Notes under the pieces: model-generated
Told to the model about the DNA's origin: nothing
The model's input: the letters and a program-made list of their open reading frames with translations, nothing else
Databases searched by the model: none
DNA from: Forficula auricularia
Lineage: Eukaryota > Arthropoda > Insecta > Dermaptera > Forficulidae
Assembly: GCA_024734495.1 (NCBI GenBank)
Contig: JALMQS010000826.1
Coordinates: forward strand, 62,001-126,000
Direction: 5' to 3'
Length of the DNA stretch: 64,000 nt
Program-made: the position numbers and the translations under genes
Shown here: positions 53,387 through 63,179 of the stretch, in pieces
Layout: each line of letters opens with the position of its first letter
Position numbering within the stretch: the first letter of the stretch is position 1

Positions 53387-56300
53387 TTATAGTCCCCAAG
53401 GCGGATGTCCTCCATTGATATACAGAACATAGGTGAATCCATCTTTACATTTACCTTTGATGCTATAATAATAGGGCAAAAATGAATGAAGTCTAAAACA
53501 AAACAAATATAATTCATTAAAATTTTGAAATCAAACTAGATAATATAAAGGTGGATTGAAGGTAAGAGTATACGTGGTGGGACCATTTAATTCCAGGAAT
53601 ATACCTATAAAAAGCATGTTCGGAATTGTGGAGGGGGATTCTCGAGACCCAAGCAATCTGAAGGGATCTAGATTATTATATATATATATATTTTTTTTTA
53701 CAATAGTTTTGGTTTTAAAATTTCTTTAATCTCTGTTAATAGGTCTAACTCCACTACTTTATTTAACTATACAATTTATTTTGGATTTAACAATATTTTT
53801 GGGTTTTAAATCGATTTTACAGGGTCTTCAGTAAAGATGACAATCGACATATTTTACAAATTAGACCTAACTGCTAAAGTCTAACTTATTTGAATAGTAT
53901 AAAGAAAGGTAACATATGGGTATTACCTAGTGATGGCAACATGTTGGCTCAAAAATTTCTCATATAAACCAGTTGAGTGAATAAATTTTTGTAATAAAAA
54001 ATATTTAAATAAGGTTTTATAAATTAGAAACAATAAAAATTTAATATTTTATTATATATTATTTAATCAGTGGTCTAAGACATGTCTAAGAGGGTGTCAC
54101 ATTTTTGGAAATAGACCTAAAGTTATTTTTCCCGAATAATTTTGAGTTCTTTTACCCGTTATTTTGGATATTAAAGATGTCAGAAAATCTTCGTTCTTTG
54201 TTTTTAATTTTAGCGAACATGCAGCAATTAAAGTGGGCTGAGTCGGATAAATATTAATTAATCAAATTTATAATTTTTCTCATTAATATATCAAAGAATA
54301 ATTGACATATTAACAAGAATTGTTTTGATCGCGCTATTTTGAAAAAGATATATATCGCGAGACTACTGTGGTTGAAGCTATTGGAGTCTGCGGAGTCTTA
54401 ACTCTGGACCAAGAGAGAAAAAGATATGGATATTCAGAATTTGAATAAATAGAAATACAAGTTAATATAAAATTATACATATTTAGGGCCCTACTGTAAA
54501 TAAAAATTGTTCAAAAACATTTACGTGTTGTGTCCTAGTTCGCTTATCCGCGGTCGCCGAGCCACCAGATTATCGAGAGTTTAAATAAATAAATTAATCT
54601 CTGGCTCGACAACCCTTCATGGGTCTTGGCCTACTGAATTGGTTGCTGTCCTAATTGGAAACAGTACCGAGGGGTCAAGTGGTTAGCTCAACGCACATCT
54701 ACAACCTTCGTTTCAGTGTTCTTAACCGAGATTCGCTACTTCTCAATCAAGCAGCTACTCATTTATCCTCACGAGGCTGAGTGAACCCCGTTCCAGACCC
54801 TATACTTACAGAAAAATTTCTGAGCATAGCCGGGAATCGAACCCGGGACCTCCTTGTTGGCAGCTAGCCATGCTAACCACAACACCAATGAGGCGGCTAT
54901 CGAGAGTTTACTGTATTTAATTTGTAATGAATGCAATATTACCTAAAATGTCGATGTTCATAAAAACGAATGGCAGCTGTATTGGTCGTTAGCACATGAA
55001 GAAAGACTGCTTTGCATCCAGCAGCGTGATCAGCGCTTGTTAGGTGATTGATCAAGTTATCCAAGAGCAATGATGCGATTCCATTTCGACGATGTGGCTT
55101 CGAAACGCCCAGGGATAAAATATATCCTACTTCGGTATGTTTACAACCAGATACAGAAAGAATACCTCGGTCCTCAATATGCAAAAGACAAAACAACATA
55201 ATCTATTTATTTATTTTATTTTTTAATTTTGGATAATACAGTCGAACCTCTTTAAATTAAAAAAACCTCTAAGTCAAAAGTCACATGCTTGAAAAATCTC
55301 CAACATTTAGAAAAAATTTAAAAAGTTAAGAAAGGTTATTTAATCTCTGTGAATGGAAATTTTCTTTACAAGGGCCTGTTTAAGGTAGTTGTTTCGCGAT
55401 AATACTGGCAAAAAGTTAATGCTAGATATAGAACAGACAATAAGGATTCATAATTCATAAGCCCAAAAATTTTTGATGTTTATGTACCACTACTAGTCAA
55501 TCCCGTGCTCGTTTGACAAATCTGGCAACACTGTCCGAGCTTGTACATATTTTATCATAGAAATTTCAGATAAAGTACATTATAAAGGGAGATTTATAAA
55601 ACAAAAAGTTCTTAATAAGCGATTGAAAGCTGTTGCGACAATTGCTGAAGTGAAAAAACGTCAAAAAAATTACTAAAGTTAACTAACTTTTTAGGTTAAA
55701 TAGATGCGTTGTTGCCAGCTTGTTTTTAGTGTAAATTTTTCATTATTTATTCATTATTATCTCAGAAACTGTGTTGTAACTATGAATTAAAATTTTCTTA
55801 AAAAATGTATTAGTTATTGTTTAATGTTGTTTTAGTTTTTTATAAAAATGGTAAGAAGGGTTTCTTAATTATAATTAAATATTTAAGTAAACTTTCCGAT
55901 ATCCCGTATAGTGCAATGTATAAGAGTCTGAAAAACTATTTTTGGAATTCAATATCTCCAGAACTATATTGTTCAAACATTTCGTTTTTCCACCAATCGA
56001 TGCAAAAGTATTTAAATAATAATCTATCTAAATTTCAAAAAAATCCTAAGAAAACCCATATGGTGAAACAACTACCTTAAATCGAAAAATCAAGACTTCA
56101 ATTCGAAACATTTCGTTATTTGAATAATAAAATTATGTTCAATAATAGTACTTAAATGACATATATCTATATGGAAATTAATTATCCCACTTTATGAGTT
56201 ATTTTTTGCCCCAGACCGGAGGTTTCACGGTCATGCATGTTGCACGGTTATCGTCTCCAAGTAAATGAGTTGTATAATGGAAAATTTGTCAATGTACTTA

Positions 56301-59014
56301 ATTGAACAAATCTGATAAAATATCAATCAACACATTTATTTATTTATTTACTCGTATATTGTAATGTAGATCTGTTACTCAATTGTATAAATATTTGAGA
56401 TATTTGATGTGTCATTTTGTTTTTAGACTGAAAATATGGTGATGAGTTATCGCCGAAACATGTATCATGATTTTTAATTATTAAAAGAAAGACATTTTCA
56501 ACCAACATTGGAAAGAGTTTTTATTTTACATCGAGGGATCTACAACTACATATACAATAACTCATGAAGTGGGACAATTTCCATATAAAATTGGATTTCG
56601 AAGTTGCTGTATCTGAGCAAATGATCGATATGGACAAGTGTTACTAGAAATTCCAATTAAGTTAATGAAGAAGGGGTAAAAATAATTTTTTGGTAGAAAA
56701 CCACTAAGCCTAAAATGTGGGATTTTTCATAGAAAGCAAAGAACAGACGGAGGTTAGAGTATTTTCCACATTATAAGATATTGAAAACAAAATTGATTGT
56801 CACAGACACGAACACAAATTTTTTGATTAGGGGGGGGGGCAAAAATTTTATAAAGGAATCTATAATAGTTTTATTTTCAGTTTCAATTTTACTTTATAGA
56901 ACCATATGTAAGTAGATAAAGAGCGGCATGTGGCTCGCGAGCAGTGCAAATGTATTATTTACAGTACATTTTTGAAGGAGACAATAAAAGAGTAGTCTTC
57001 TGCTGGAATTATAAATTTTATTTATTTATAACGAGACTATAAATTAATTCCTGTGAATCCATTGTAATAGACTGATGAAGAGGGCAAAGCCCTCGAAACT
57101 ATAGTCTCGTTATAAATAAATAAAATTTATAATTCCAGCAGAAGACACACTCTTTTATTGTCTCCTTTAATATATAAAAATTCTGCTACTCTCGGCACAA
57201 AAACTTTCAATTTAGTAGATTTCTCCTTGAAAAGTACATTAACATTAAAATAATTTAGTTTCTAGTACATTCCATAAAATATCTTAAAGGTAGGATATTT
57301 ATGATACATTAAAGAAAAACATTTATGTGAGAATGTCCAAATTATATTGCAAGTGAGAGTGATTTCAGCCCTATTGAATTACATGACTTTCGCTTGAAAA
57401 AGTTAAATTTTTATATTGAATTATGCACAGAAATAAGAAACCGATTTCCTTTCGATAATGAACTGTTTATTTAATCAATTGACTTGGCTAGATCCGTTAA
57501 ATATATACTCTGAAAAAAGAGCTGTTTCGATCGTTCCATTGATCAAAAAATTTCTTAATATGGAGTTAATGAGTCTGATTTCGAAAATATTAACTCGGAG
57601 TGAAGGTTAATATTAAATAATAAAAATGATAGATTTAATAACAAGATGAGTTTTGAGGCATTAATTATTTTTTAACAAATTACAGAACATTTTACTAAAA
57701 TGAATAGTACATTCAAATAAAATAAGCTCGTGAGCCACAGTTTGCCGATTATACAGGCTAACGATGAAAAAACTTTTTCAATAATTTTAACTAATTCCTG
57801 TCTTATTTGGTGTGCTGTTTCCGAAAATAATAATAAAAAAGTCGTATCACCCTCCAATTTCTCATATTTTGGAACATAATGGAAATGGAAATACTTATTT
57901 ATGCTTTATTGCCTGTTGCTCATTCAGTCGATATGAAGGAAACTTACAAAAATCTTAATATAATTTTACAGAAAATTAACTATACAGCTCATGATTGGAT
58001 GCTCTGTCGAGATTTAAAAGTTGACTCCATGCTCCTTGGTCAACAAATGGGATTTACAAAGTTTTCATGTTTTATATATGAGTGGGACAGCAGAGCAAGG
58101 GTATAAAAAACAATGGCCCGTAAGAAAAATTACTATTCGCATTTTAGTAATTTAATATTATTGTAATTAAAATTCTAATTTAATAAAAAAAAACTATGAT
58201 TTTTAATTTTTATATATCAAATTTTCCCTATTTTTTAAAATATATAATCGATGTCTTTATGTGAGAAAATTGTGGGTGATAAAAAAAACTGATACCAAAT
58301 ACGGTTTCGGAACCCAAAAATACATAAGATTAAGGCAAATTAGTTTAAAAAATTTTACAAACATTTTTTTTGTTGGCCTGTGTTATTGCGTGATACAGCG
58401 GGACTAGAAGATGTAGATGAGTAGAATATTGATTTATTATCTGTTCAGTTTTTAGGAACACATCCTGAGCGCTAAAACGAAGTCTTAATGAATTAAATAA
58501 AATTTTATACTTATGGGATTTTAAATAATAAATAATTTTATAATATAGCTAGATGAATTCGGAAAGGTTGAAGAAGAAAAAGGCTTTTCCCATGAATTTC
58601 GAATTATCGAGGTTTAACGGTAATAATAAATTAATAAAATAAAGTACAATAGTAAATATACCTCACGGCTTAGTTTAGTAAATGGTCTCAGTTCAGCCAC
58701 AACTAGGCCGATTATTTCACCCTCCAAAACAGCAGCAAGGGCATAAAATCTAGGATCTGATGTTATATCCTCATACCATGAATGTGGATAATCAATAGGA
58801 AACCAATCTTGACAGAGAGCACGAACCTAGTAAGTTCATAAAAATTAATAAAGTAAATTTTAATATTTTAAATAAAAATAATAAGATTGTAATAATTTAA
58901 AATATAAAATAAAAACATTTCCAGATGATCTAAAAATACCTCTTCCAAATCAGATGGACAAAGAAAACGGAGTTGTAAATTAGTAAGACCACAAAGAGGT
59001 ACTGGTTTCGTCAT
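53387..59014 (-). CDS. NAA60: NAA60 N-alpha-acetyltransferase (NatF), 4 coding exons
   Basis: Minus-strand exons are 59014-58940 (start codon; the exon continues upstream to about 59045), 58826-58662, 55172-54943 and 53492-53387. All junctions are GT-AG with matching phases (0, 0, 2), giving 191 aa. The family acetylates N-termini of transmembrane proteins facing the cytosol, at the Golgi. It shows WFPIDYPHSWYEDITSD, AAVLEGEIIGLVVAE, YILSLGVSKPHRRNGIASLL (acetyl-CoA motif RRNGIA, residues 108-113), FLHVLTTN, RFYEHRHF, LPYYYSIKG, KDGFTYVLYINGGHPPW. Y97 and H139 correspond to the catalytic pair reported for human NAA60. Exon 3 is set by the acceptor ending TTGAG before GACCGAGG. The product stops at HPPWGL, whereas relatives continue with membrane-binding helices. 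No GT donor is seen there, so this is real truncation, allele loss or assembly error. The 3.5-kb second intron is full of transposons. Confidence 0.93.
53510..54254. other. NAA60 intron 3, 3' part
   Basis: AT-rich. GACCTAACTGCTAAAG and GGTCTAACTCCACTACT may be a short inverted pair (53745-53885). Nothing else recognised. Confidence 0.35.
54255..54440. repeat. Foldback D fragment, empty TTAA site
   Basis: It matches the left arm and following sequence of the element at 29160-30510, without the 720-bp insertion: GAGTCTTAACTCTGGAC, with a single TTAA at 54398-54401. It lies in NAA60 intron 3. Confidence 0.85.
54530..54930. mobile_element. Pogo-like terminal fragment, split by a SINE
   Basis: TTCGCTTATCCGCGGTCGCC, CAGATTATCGAGAGTTTA and, beyond the SINE, TTTACTGTATT. 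Read on minus, CAGTAAACTCTCGATAATCTGG resembles pogo/Tigger ends. The other end was not located. Confidence 0.45.
54584..54898 (-). repeat. tRNA-derived SINE D, 12-bp target duplication (NAA60 intron 3)
   Basis: Minus strand: GTTGTGGTTAGCATGG (A box) and CGGGTTCGATTCCCGG (perfect B box) about 35 bp apart. The body then runs to an A/T-rich tail at 54584-54610. ATCGAGAGTTTA flanks it (54572-54583 and 54899-54910). In NAA60 it lies in sense orientation. Confidence 0.9.
55220..55320. repeat. Pogo/Tigger-like end fragment
   Basis: TACAGTCGAACCTCTTTAAA with a second CCTCTAAGTCAAAAGTC resembles Tigger-type terminal repeats. No second end is seen. Confidence 0.4.
55384..56076. mobile_element. TTAA-type MITE family 1, copy 3 (NAA60 intron 2)
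   Basis: Starts GGTAGTTGTTTCGCGAT, ends GTGAAACAACTACC, flanked by TTAA at 55380-55383 and 56077-56080. Its 87-aa frame (55817-56080) is also present in copy 1 only in broken form, so it is not a gene. Confidence 0.88.
56120..56560 (+). repeat. Foldback-like repeat with a decayed hammerhead
   Basis: At 56428-56470: CTGAAAA, stem II GGTGAT/ATCGCC, GAAAC, AT, GTA. The core G8 is A and two bases are inserted before stem II. CATATAATGGAAA-like ends (ATGGAAATTAATTATCCCAC at 56170 and GTGGGACAATTTCCATAT at 56568) are inverted, so it is another foldback with the same polarity. Confidence 0.55.
56975..57215. mobile_element. Hammerhead foldback subfamily 1 (NAA60 intron 2)
   Basis: Left TTGAAGGAGACAATAAAAGA, right its mirror then CTGCTACTCTCGGCACAAAA. 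The left arm is deleted right after ACGAGACTATA, removing its ribozyme. Confidence 0.8.
57072..57106 (+). ncRNA. Hammerhead ribozyme, subfamily 1
   Basis: CTGATGA, A, GAGGGC-AAA-GCCCTC, GAAAC, TATA, GTC, identical to the 52919 copy. It is antisense to NAA60. Confidence 0.8.
57330..57620 (+). pseudogene. hAT-like transposase fragment (NAA60 intron 2)
   Basis: Broken plus frames read EIRNRFPFDNELF, then LDPLNIYSEKRAVSIVPLIK and KFLNMELM. The xRFPF-xN...LDP pattern followed by a helix is typical of insect hAT-like frames just before the C-terminal dimerisation region. It has stops and shifts. Confidence 0.5.
57879..58120 (+). pseudogene. Transposon-derived frame (KINYTAHDWMLCRDLKV)
   Basis: The 75-aa frame MEMEILIYALL...HDWMLCRDLKVDSMLLGQ..GFTKFSCFIYEWDSRARV ends in a stop. 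I recognise the DLKV..LLG.Q.G.TK..CF...WDSRA pattern as one that recurs in arthropod transposon-like proteins of uncertain superfamily. It is only a fragment, antisense to NAA60. Confidence 0.5.
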
Positions 59015-59045
59015 GCAGGATTTTTGACTTAGAGATTCTGGATAC

Positions 59046-59246
59046 CTAGAAATAGGAATAAAATTTTAAAAATTAAATGAAAAAATTGTTGAAAATCACT
59101 TAAAAAGTGAATTATTTGAAAAATATTATAAATTACTGAGTATTTAATTAATGAATCAAGGCCTAAGCTGCGAAAAATGAACGAGGAGAAGATTAAAAAG
59201 AAATTCCATAATTCATATACATAAAAGGTATTAGTTTGGGTTCGGG
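59046..59246. other. NAA60 upstream or 5' UTR intron
   Basis: The acceptor before 59045 implies an upstream non-coding exon. No promoter signal was identified here. Confidence 0.35.
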
Positions 59247-59345
59247 GATCAGTAGCTTAGTGGATATAGGAGGTAAACCTCTTATGACAAAGCATTTGCA
59301 GTACATATGCAAAGATCCCGGGTTCGAGCCCCGGCTGGGGAGTAC
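59247..59345 (+). repeat. tRNA-derived SINE C head
   Basis: A box TAGCTTAGTGGATATAGG and B box GGGTTCGAGCCCC within a 95-bp tRNA-like head with GGGGATCAGT at the start and ACTCCCC-like pairing (CTGGGGAGT) at the end. A 100-bp body continues to about 59450. The variable region is too long and the anticodon arm does not fold cleanly, so this is not a tRNA gene. Confidence 0.75.
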
Positions 59346-59528
59346 AGATGTATCTTTTTGGTACATCTTCTTGTATGAATATCATTAAAAAATATATGAT
59401 ATGGTGATCTCATGAGTTTACCATATACTGCAAACAAATTGATTTTTTTTTTACCCAATAGTTTCATAGGGTCTTAAAGAGTGACTGTGCAAAATTCGAT
59501 CCAAAACGGACAAAAGGTTCAAATTTTT

Positions 59529-59891
59529 TTAAAAACAGTTTAAAAAATATGGTATATGGTTGGACATGTTAGCTCGGTCGATAATCATGATCTTAGTTTT
59601 GGTATGATTTATCTCCAGCCCATACTCTCTGCTTACTTTTTCAAGTCTCCCAAGGAGCTGGACTAATTCTTCTTCCGAGTTTGCAAGCAGGGCTGTATCA
59701 TCTGCATATCTCAAGTTAGTCAACTTCACCCCCCCCCCCCCCCCCCCCACAGAGACGCCACCATTCCATCCCTCCAAGACCATCCGCATGACATATTCTC
59801 CATATATGTTGAAGAGAGTAGGCGACAAAATACAACCCTGACGCACCCCTCTGCCTATGCTGAACTCATCTGACAAACTGTTTTCTGCCAT
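59529..59891 (-). pseudogene. Non-LTR reverse transcriptase palm fragment
   Basis: The 120-aa frame reads RGVRQGCILSPTLFNIYGEY, NLRYADDTALLA, LVQLLGRLEKVSREYGLEIN and HTKTKIMII. The QGCxLSP and YADD boxes, with both catalytic aspartates, are intact. A G-run (C-run on plus, 59730-59748) encodes a glycine stretch before YADD. The flanks (fingers and thumb) are missing. Confidence 0.85.
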
Positions 59892-59999
59892 CTCATAACT
59901 TTAGCATTAATATCTCTTAAAAAGTAAATTTTTAGATGTTCATTATAAACAGCTTTATTGTTAATGTTGTATATATAATACAATATTATTAATTGAAAT

Positions 60000-60125
60000 G
60001 AATTCAAAACTCTGTACACAGCTATGCCTTGATGATGCTTGAAACCGGTCATAACGTTGGCAAAAAAATAAATTAAATTTTATTTCACTTAGTCTGTTAG
60101 TCTGGCTTCAAATAAAAATCGACCT
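60000..60125. repeat. Repeat end with CTTGATGATGCTTGAAACCG
   Basis: CCTTGATGATGCTTGAAACC followed by GGTCATAACG resembles a degenerate hammerhead lacking stem II. Related phrases occur on the minus strand at 2815-2865 and 33850-33890, both inside or next to Helentron-like copies. Confidence 0.4.
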
Positions 60126-60126
60126 T

Positions 60127-60690
60127 TAAATTGACACGTTCTGATGTGGCCATCCACTTGACTTTACCATAGACCCTGGCCCCTATCTTATATATTTAAT
60201 ATTTAATAAAATTATTTATAATCATGTAGGGGGATTAGTTTTTGTATTTTTAGACTACTGGGGGCCCACTGATTATGTATACAAAATTTGATTGAGTTTG
60301 GTACAAGGGCCAAGATTATCATTTTTGACCCTCCCCCCCCCACCAAAATCTAATCAGCTCTTAATCTCAATGCACTAAAACTACGTGGGAAATTTGGTTT
60401 TGATATTCACACTAGTTTTTGAGCTAGCTCGTCCACAAAAATTTGGTAACGCACAGACTAACAGACATTTTGACAAAACAATTATTATCTCGAAAAATAT
60501 AATTTTTTCGAAGTTTCCTTATTAGGGGTTTTTGTAGACCGAAATGCCATGGTTTCGTGGTTTCGCCCAATTTTTTTAATCAAAATAGTTTAAGCCGTTT
60601 TTGAGATATTTCGAAAAAAAGAAGAAAAAAAACACTTTTTTTCATACAATACTTGACCATACCCTGTATGGTAAAGTAAAAATATTATAA
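60127..60690 (-). repeat. Dispersed repeat R1, copy in reverse
   Basis: The left end GACACGTTCTGATGTGGCC and the right end CATACCCTGTATGGTAAAGT are the mirror of the 24636-25330 copy. Confidence 0.7.
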
Positions 60691-61136
60691 TATTGATGAC
60701 ATTTAATATATACATAATAATCTACTAAGATCTTTGATAAAATTGTCCTTAAATAAATAAATTCTCATTATAATTAAAATACAGGTATGAAACCTGGAAG
60801 TTATTCTTTTTTTGAAAAAAATTTTCCATTAACTTTTTCAAAGAGATAAAGTTGATATTAAAAGGGCCAGTGTACGATTTGTGATGTTCTGGGAAACTGC
60901 TTCATAAATCATGTACTTATCTTAAAAGTGATTAACAAAAGTTCATTTACCCTTTTAAAATTCATAGTAGATTTAAGCTATCCATGGCTGTTTTTAGAAT
61001 ATCAGTGGCGTAATTAAGGTCACCTGCGCCCCCGCCAACACCCTAGGTGTACCACCTCCCCAAACCCCTATATTAAAAATTTTTGAGCTTCTTCTCACTG
61101 TGGGGACGTTATTTACGCAGCTGTTACAGCGTTCTT
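60691..61136. other. Unassigned, partly C-rich
   Basis: A C-rich patch (61020-61070) and AT-rich flanks; nothing recognised. Confidence 0.35.
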
Positions 61137-61345
61137 TTTTAATGATTTTGATACAGGAAGAAGTTGAACAAAAAGGTATAACCACTGTAGTCGGTGGTGA
61201 AAATAATAATTTTCAGGGATTGGGTCGGAGTTAGGTATCTGTGGATGTGGGTTTTAAAAATTGAAGGTTTTATGTAGCGGGGAACATGGACGGGGGAAAC
61301 GAGTTCTAGACTCTAGAAATCATAGGGATAAACGAATTGACGAAT
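61137..61345 (-). repeat. Jockey-type LINE 3' end, third copy
   Basis: It contains TTTTGATACAGGAAGAAGTT, GGTATAACC, GGTATCTGTGGATG and AATCATAGGGATAAACGAATT in the same order as 15645-16170. Confidence 0.65.
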
Positions 61346-61399
61346 GCTTGATATATATACATAAAAACAAAGCAAAAAAAAACTTTTATGCCATTTTGC

Positions 61400-62980
61400 G
61401 ATATACTTAGTCAACTCCTCTCCCTAATTTCAATTGGAAATAAATATTAAGTCCGTCAAAGATCTTGTTCATAGAGACAACTAATCTGAAAAAAGTATTT
61501 TTAGTCCAGGCAAATTAAGTGAAAAAATAGCATAAACAGGAAATAATCCCCAGTAAAGATTTTATTGCTGGAACACCCTTATTGGTACTCCAATATTACT
61601 ACCCTAAGTTTTCCTCCAAATCTGTGTTGTGGAAATTTTTCTACGCGCCTCAATGAGAAAATTTCTGAGTTTTTTCAGTTTTTCTTTAATAACTTTAAAA
61701 CGGCTTATCAAATCATAAAGAAATCTAATAGATAAATTAAAGCTCTTTAAATTACGCATAAAATGATAATAATTTCATCTATTTAGGTTCAGTAGAACCG
61801 GTACTAGCCCCCGGGATCACTTGTGAATATCCCTAAATTCCCCTAATTCCCAATTTTGACAATGAAGGAGCACATTTTCGACAAAGACGACTCTATACAT
61901 TTTTAAACTAGATTAAATTTGCTACAATTTAAATAAAGTTTTATTCTAATAGGATAATGGTAACATGAGGTTGAAGTTTTGAAAAAAAATGCAATTTTTT
62001 GCAAAAAATCCGTTTTTCCTTCGTAAAATGGAAACCACTCATCCTAGAAACTTGACTCCCATCTCATTATCTAGGAAATTTTATTTACTTGGACCACTTT
62101 TTTGATACAACACTTAGATTTATAGATCTCCAGCATTTTGAGGATTCGGATCATATCCTGTCAGGAAAATATAGATCTATAAATCTAAGAGTTTTATCAA
62201 AAAAGTGGACCAAGTAAACGTTCAAGTCAATAAAATTTCCTAGACAATGAGATAGGAATCAAGTTTCTAGAATGAGTGGTTTTCATTTTATGAAGAAAAA
62301 ACTGCGATTTTTTGAAACAATGGAATATTTCCTGTCATGGAAAATACAGGATATCTATAAATCTAAGGGTTTTATCAATAAAGTAGTCCAAGTAAACGTT
62401 CAAGTCAATAAGATCTCCTAGACAATGAGATAGGAATCAAGTTTCTAGGATGAGTGGTTTTCATTTTATGAAGGAAAATTGCATTTTTTTCAAAACTTCA
62501 ACCTCATGTTACCATTATCCAATTAGAATAACACTTTATTTAAATTATAGCAAATTTAATCTAGTTTAAAAAGGTATAAGGTCGTCTTTGTCAAAAACGT
62601 ACTCATTCATTGTCAAAATGGGGAAAAATCGAAAAAAGTACGAATTTTATGGATATTCAAAAGTGATCCTGGGGGCTGTTTTTTGACAGCCGTTAGTACC
62701 GGTTCTACTCAACCTAAATAGATAAAATTGTTATCACTTTACGCTTAATCTAAAGTGCTTTAATTTATCTAGTGAATATCTTTTTGATTTGATAAGCGGT
62801 TTTAGGTTTATTCAAGAAAAACTGAAAAATTTTCTCATTTTGAGGCGAGTAGAAAAATTTCCACAACACAGATTTGGGGGGAAATCTTAGGGTAGTAATA
62901 TTGGAGTACTAATAAAGGTATTCCAGCAATAAAATCTCTACAGGGAATTATTTCATGTTAAAATAGTAATTTGCCTGGAC
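61400..62980. repeat. Large 1.5-kb foldback
   Basis: Arms inverted about a centre at 62135. Outer: CAATATTACTACCCTAAG and CCACAACACAGATTTGGGGG. Inner: CCTAGAAACTTGACTCC and ACTTGGACCACTTTTTTGAT. A segment of about 150 bp in the right arm is duplicated in tandem (62150-62280 and 62330-62455). Non-coding, unclassified. Confidence 0.85.
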
Positions 62981-62999
62981 TTTAGCGTCACGCCTAATT

Positions 63000-63061
63000 T
63001 ACTTCTCCCCAACCTTACTGATGATGAAGGTCAAACCTTTGAAACTATAGTCGCTAAGAAA

Positions 63062-63117
<56 letters not shown>

Positions 63118-63175
63118 TTAGATTCGTTATATAAATGTAAATGTTTATTTGCAACAAACAGAGGACTAGCTCATC
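63000..63175. mobile_element. Hammerhead foldback subfamily 2, solo right arm
   Basis: Hammerhead, then TCGCTAAGAAATTAATTAT, a TA microsatellite (63068-63112), and TTTATTTGCAACAAACAGAGG. The left arm is not visible here. Confidence 0.7.
63018..63052 (+). ncRNA. Hammerhead ribozyme, subfamily 2
   Basis: CTGATGA, T, stem II GAAGGT/ACCTTT around CAA (one G-U pair), GAAAC, TATA, GTC. Compared with the 14079 copy the stem has changed on both sides, preserving pairing. Confidence 0.78.
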
Positions 63176-63179
63176 GAAG

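Noticed and set aside
54838..54898. tRNA gene on the minus strand
   Set aside because: Perfect pol III boxes, but the acceptor stem does not close, and a 12-bp target duplication brackets a longer SINE.
54939..55199. Independent 86-aa acetyltransferase gene
   Set aside because: It is NAA60 exon 3 read beyond its splice sites; the first residues up to about HIE and the final stop are intronic.
55817..56080. 87-aa frame ending in HMVKQLP
   Set aside because: It lies in a TTAA MITE, and the corresponding region is broken in the other two copies.
59247..59345. tRNA gene
   Set aside because: The head is longer than a tRNA and the anticodon region does not fold; it fits a SINE head.
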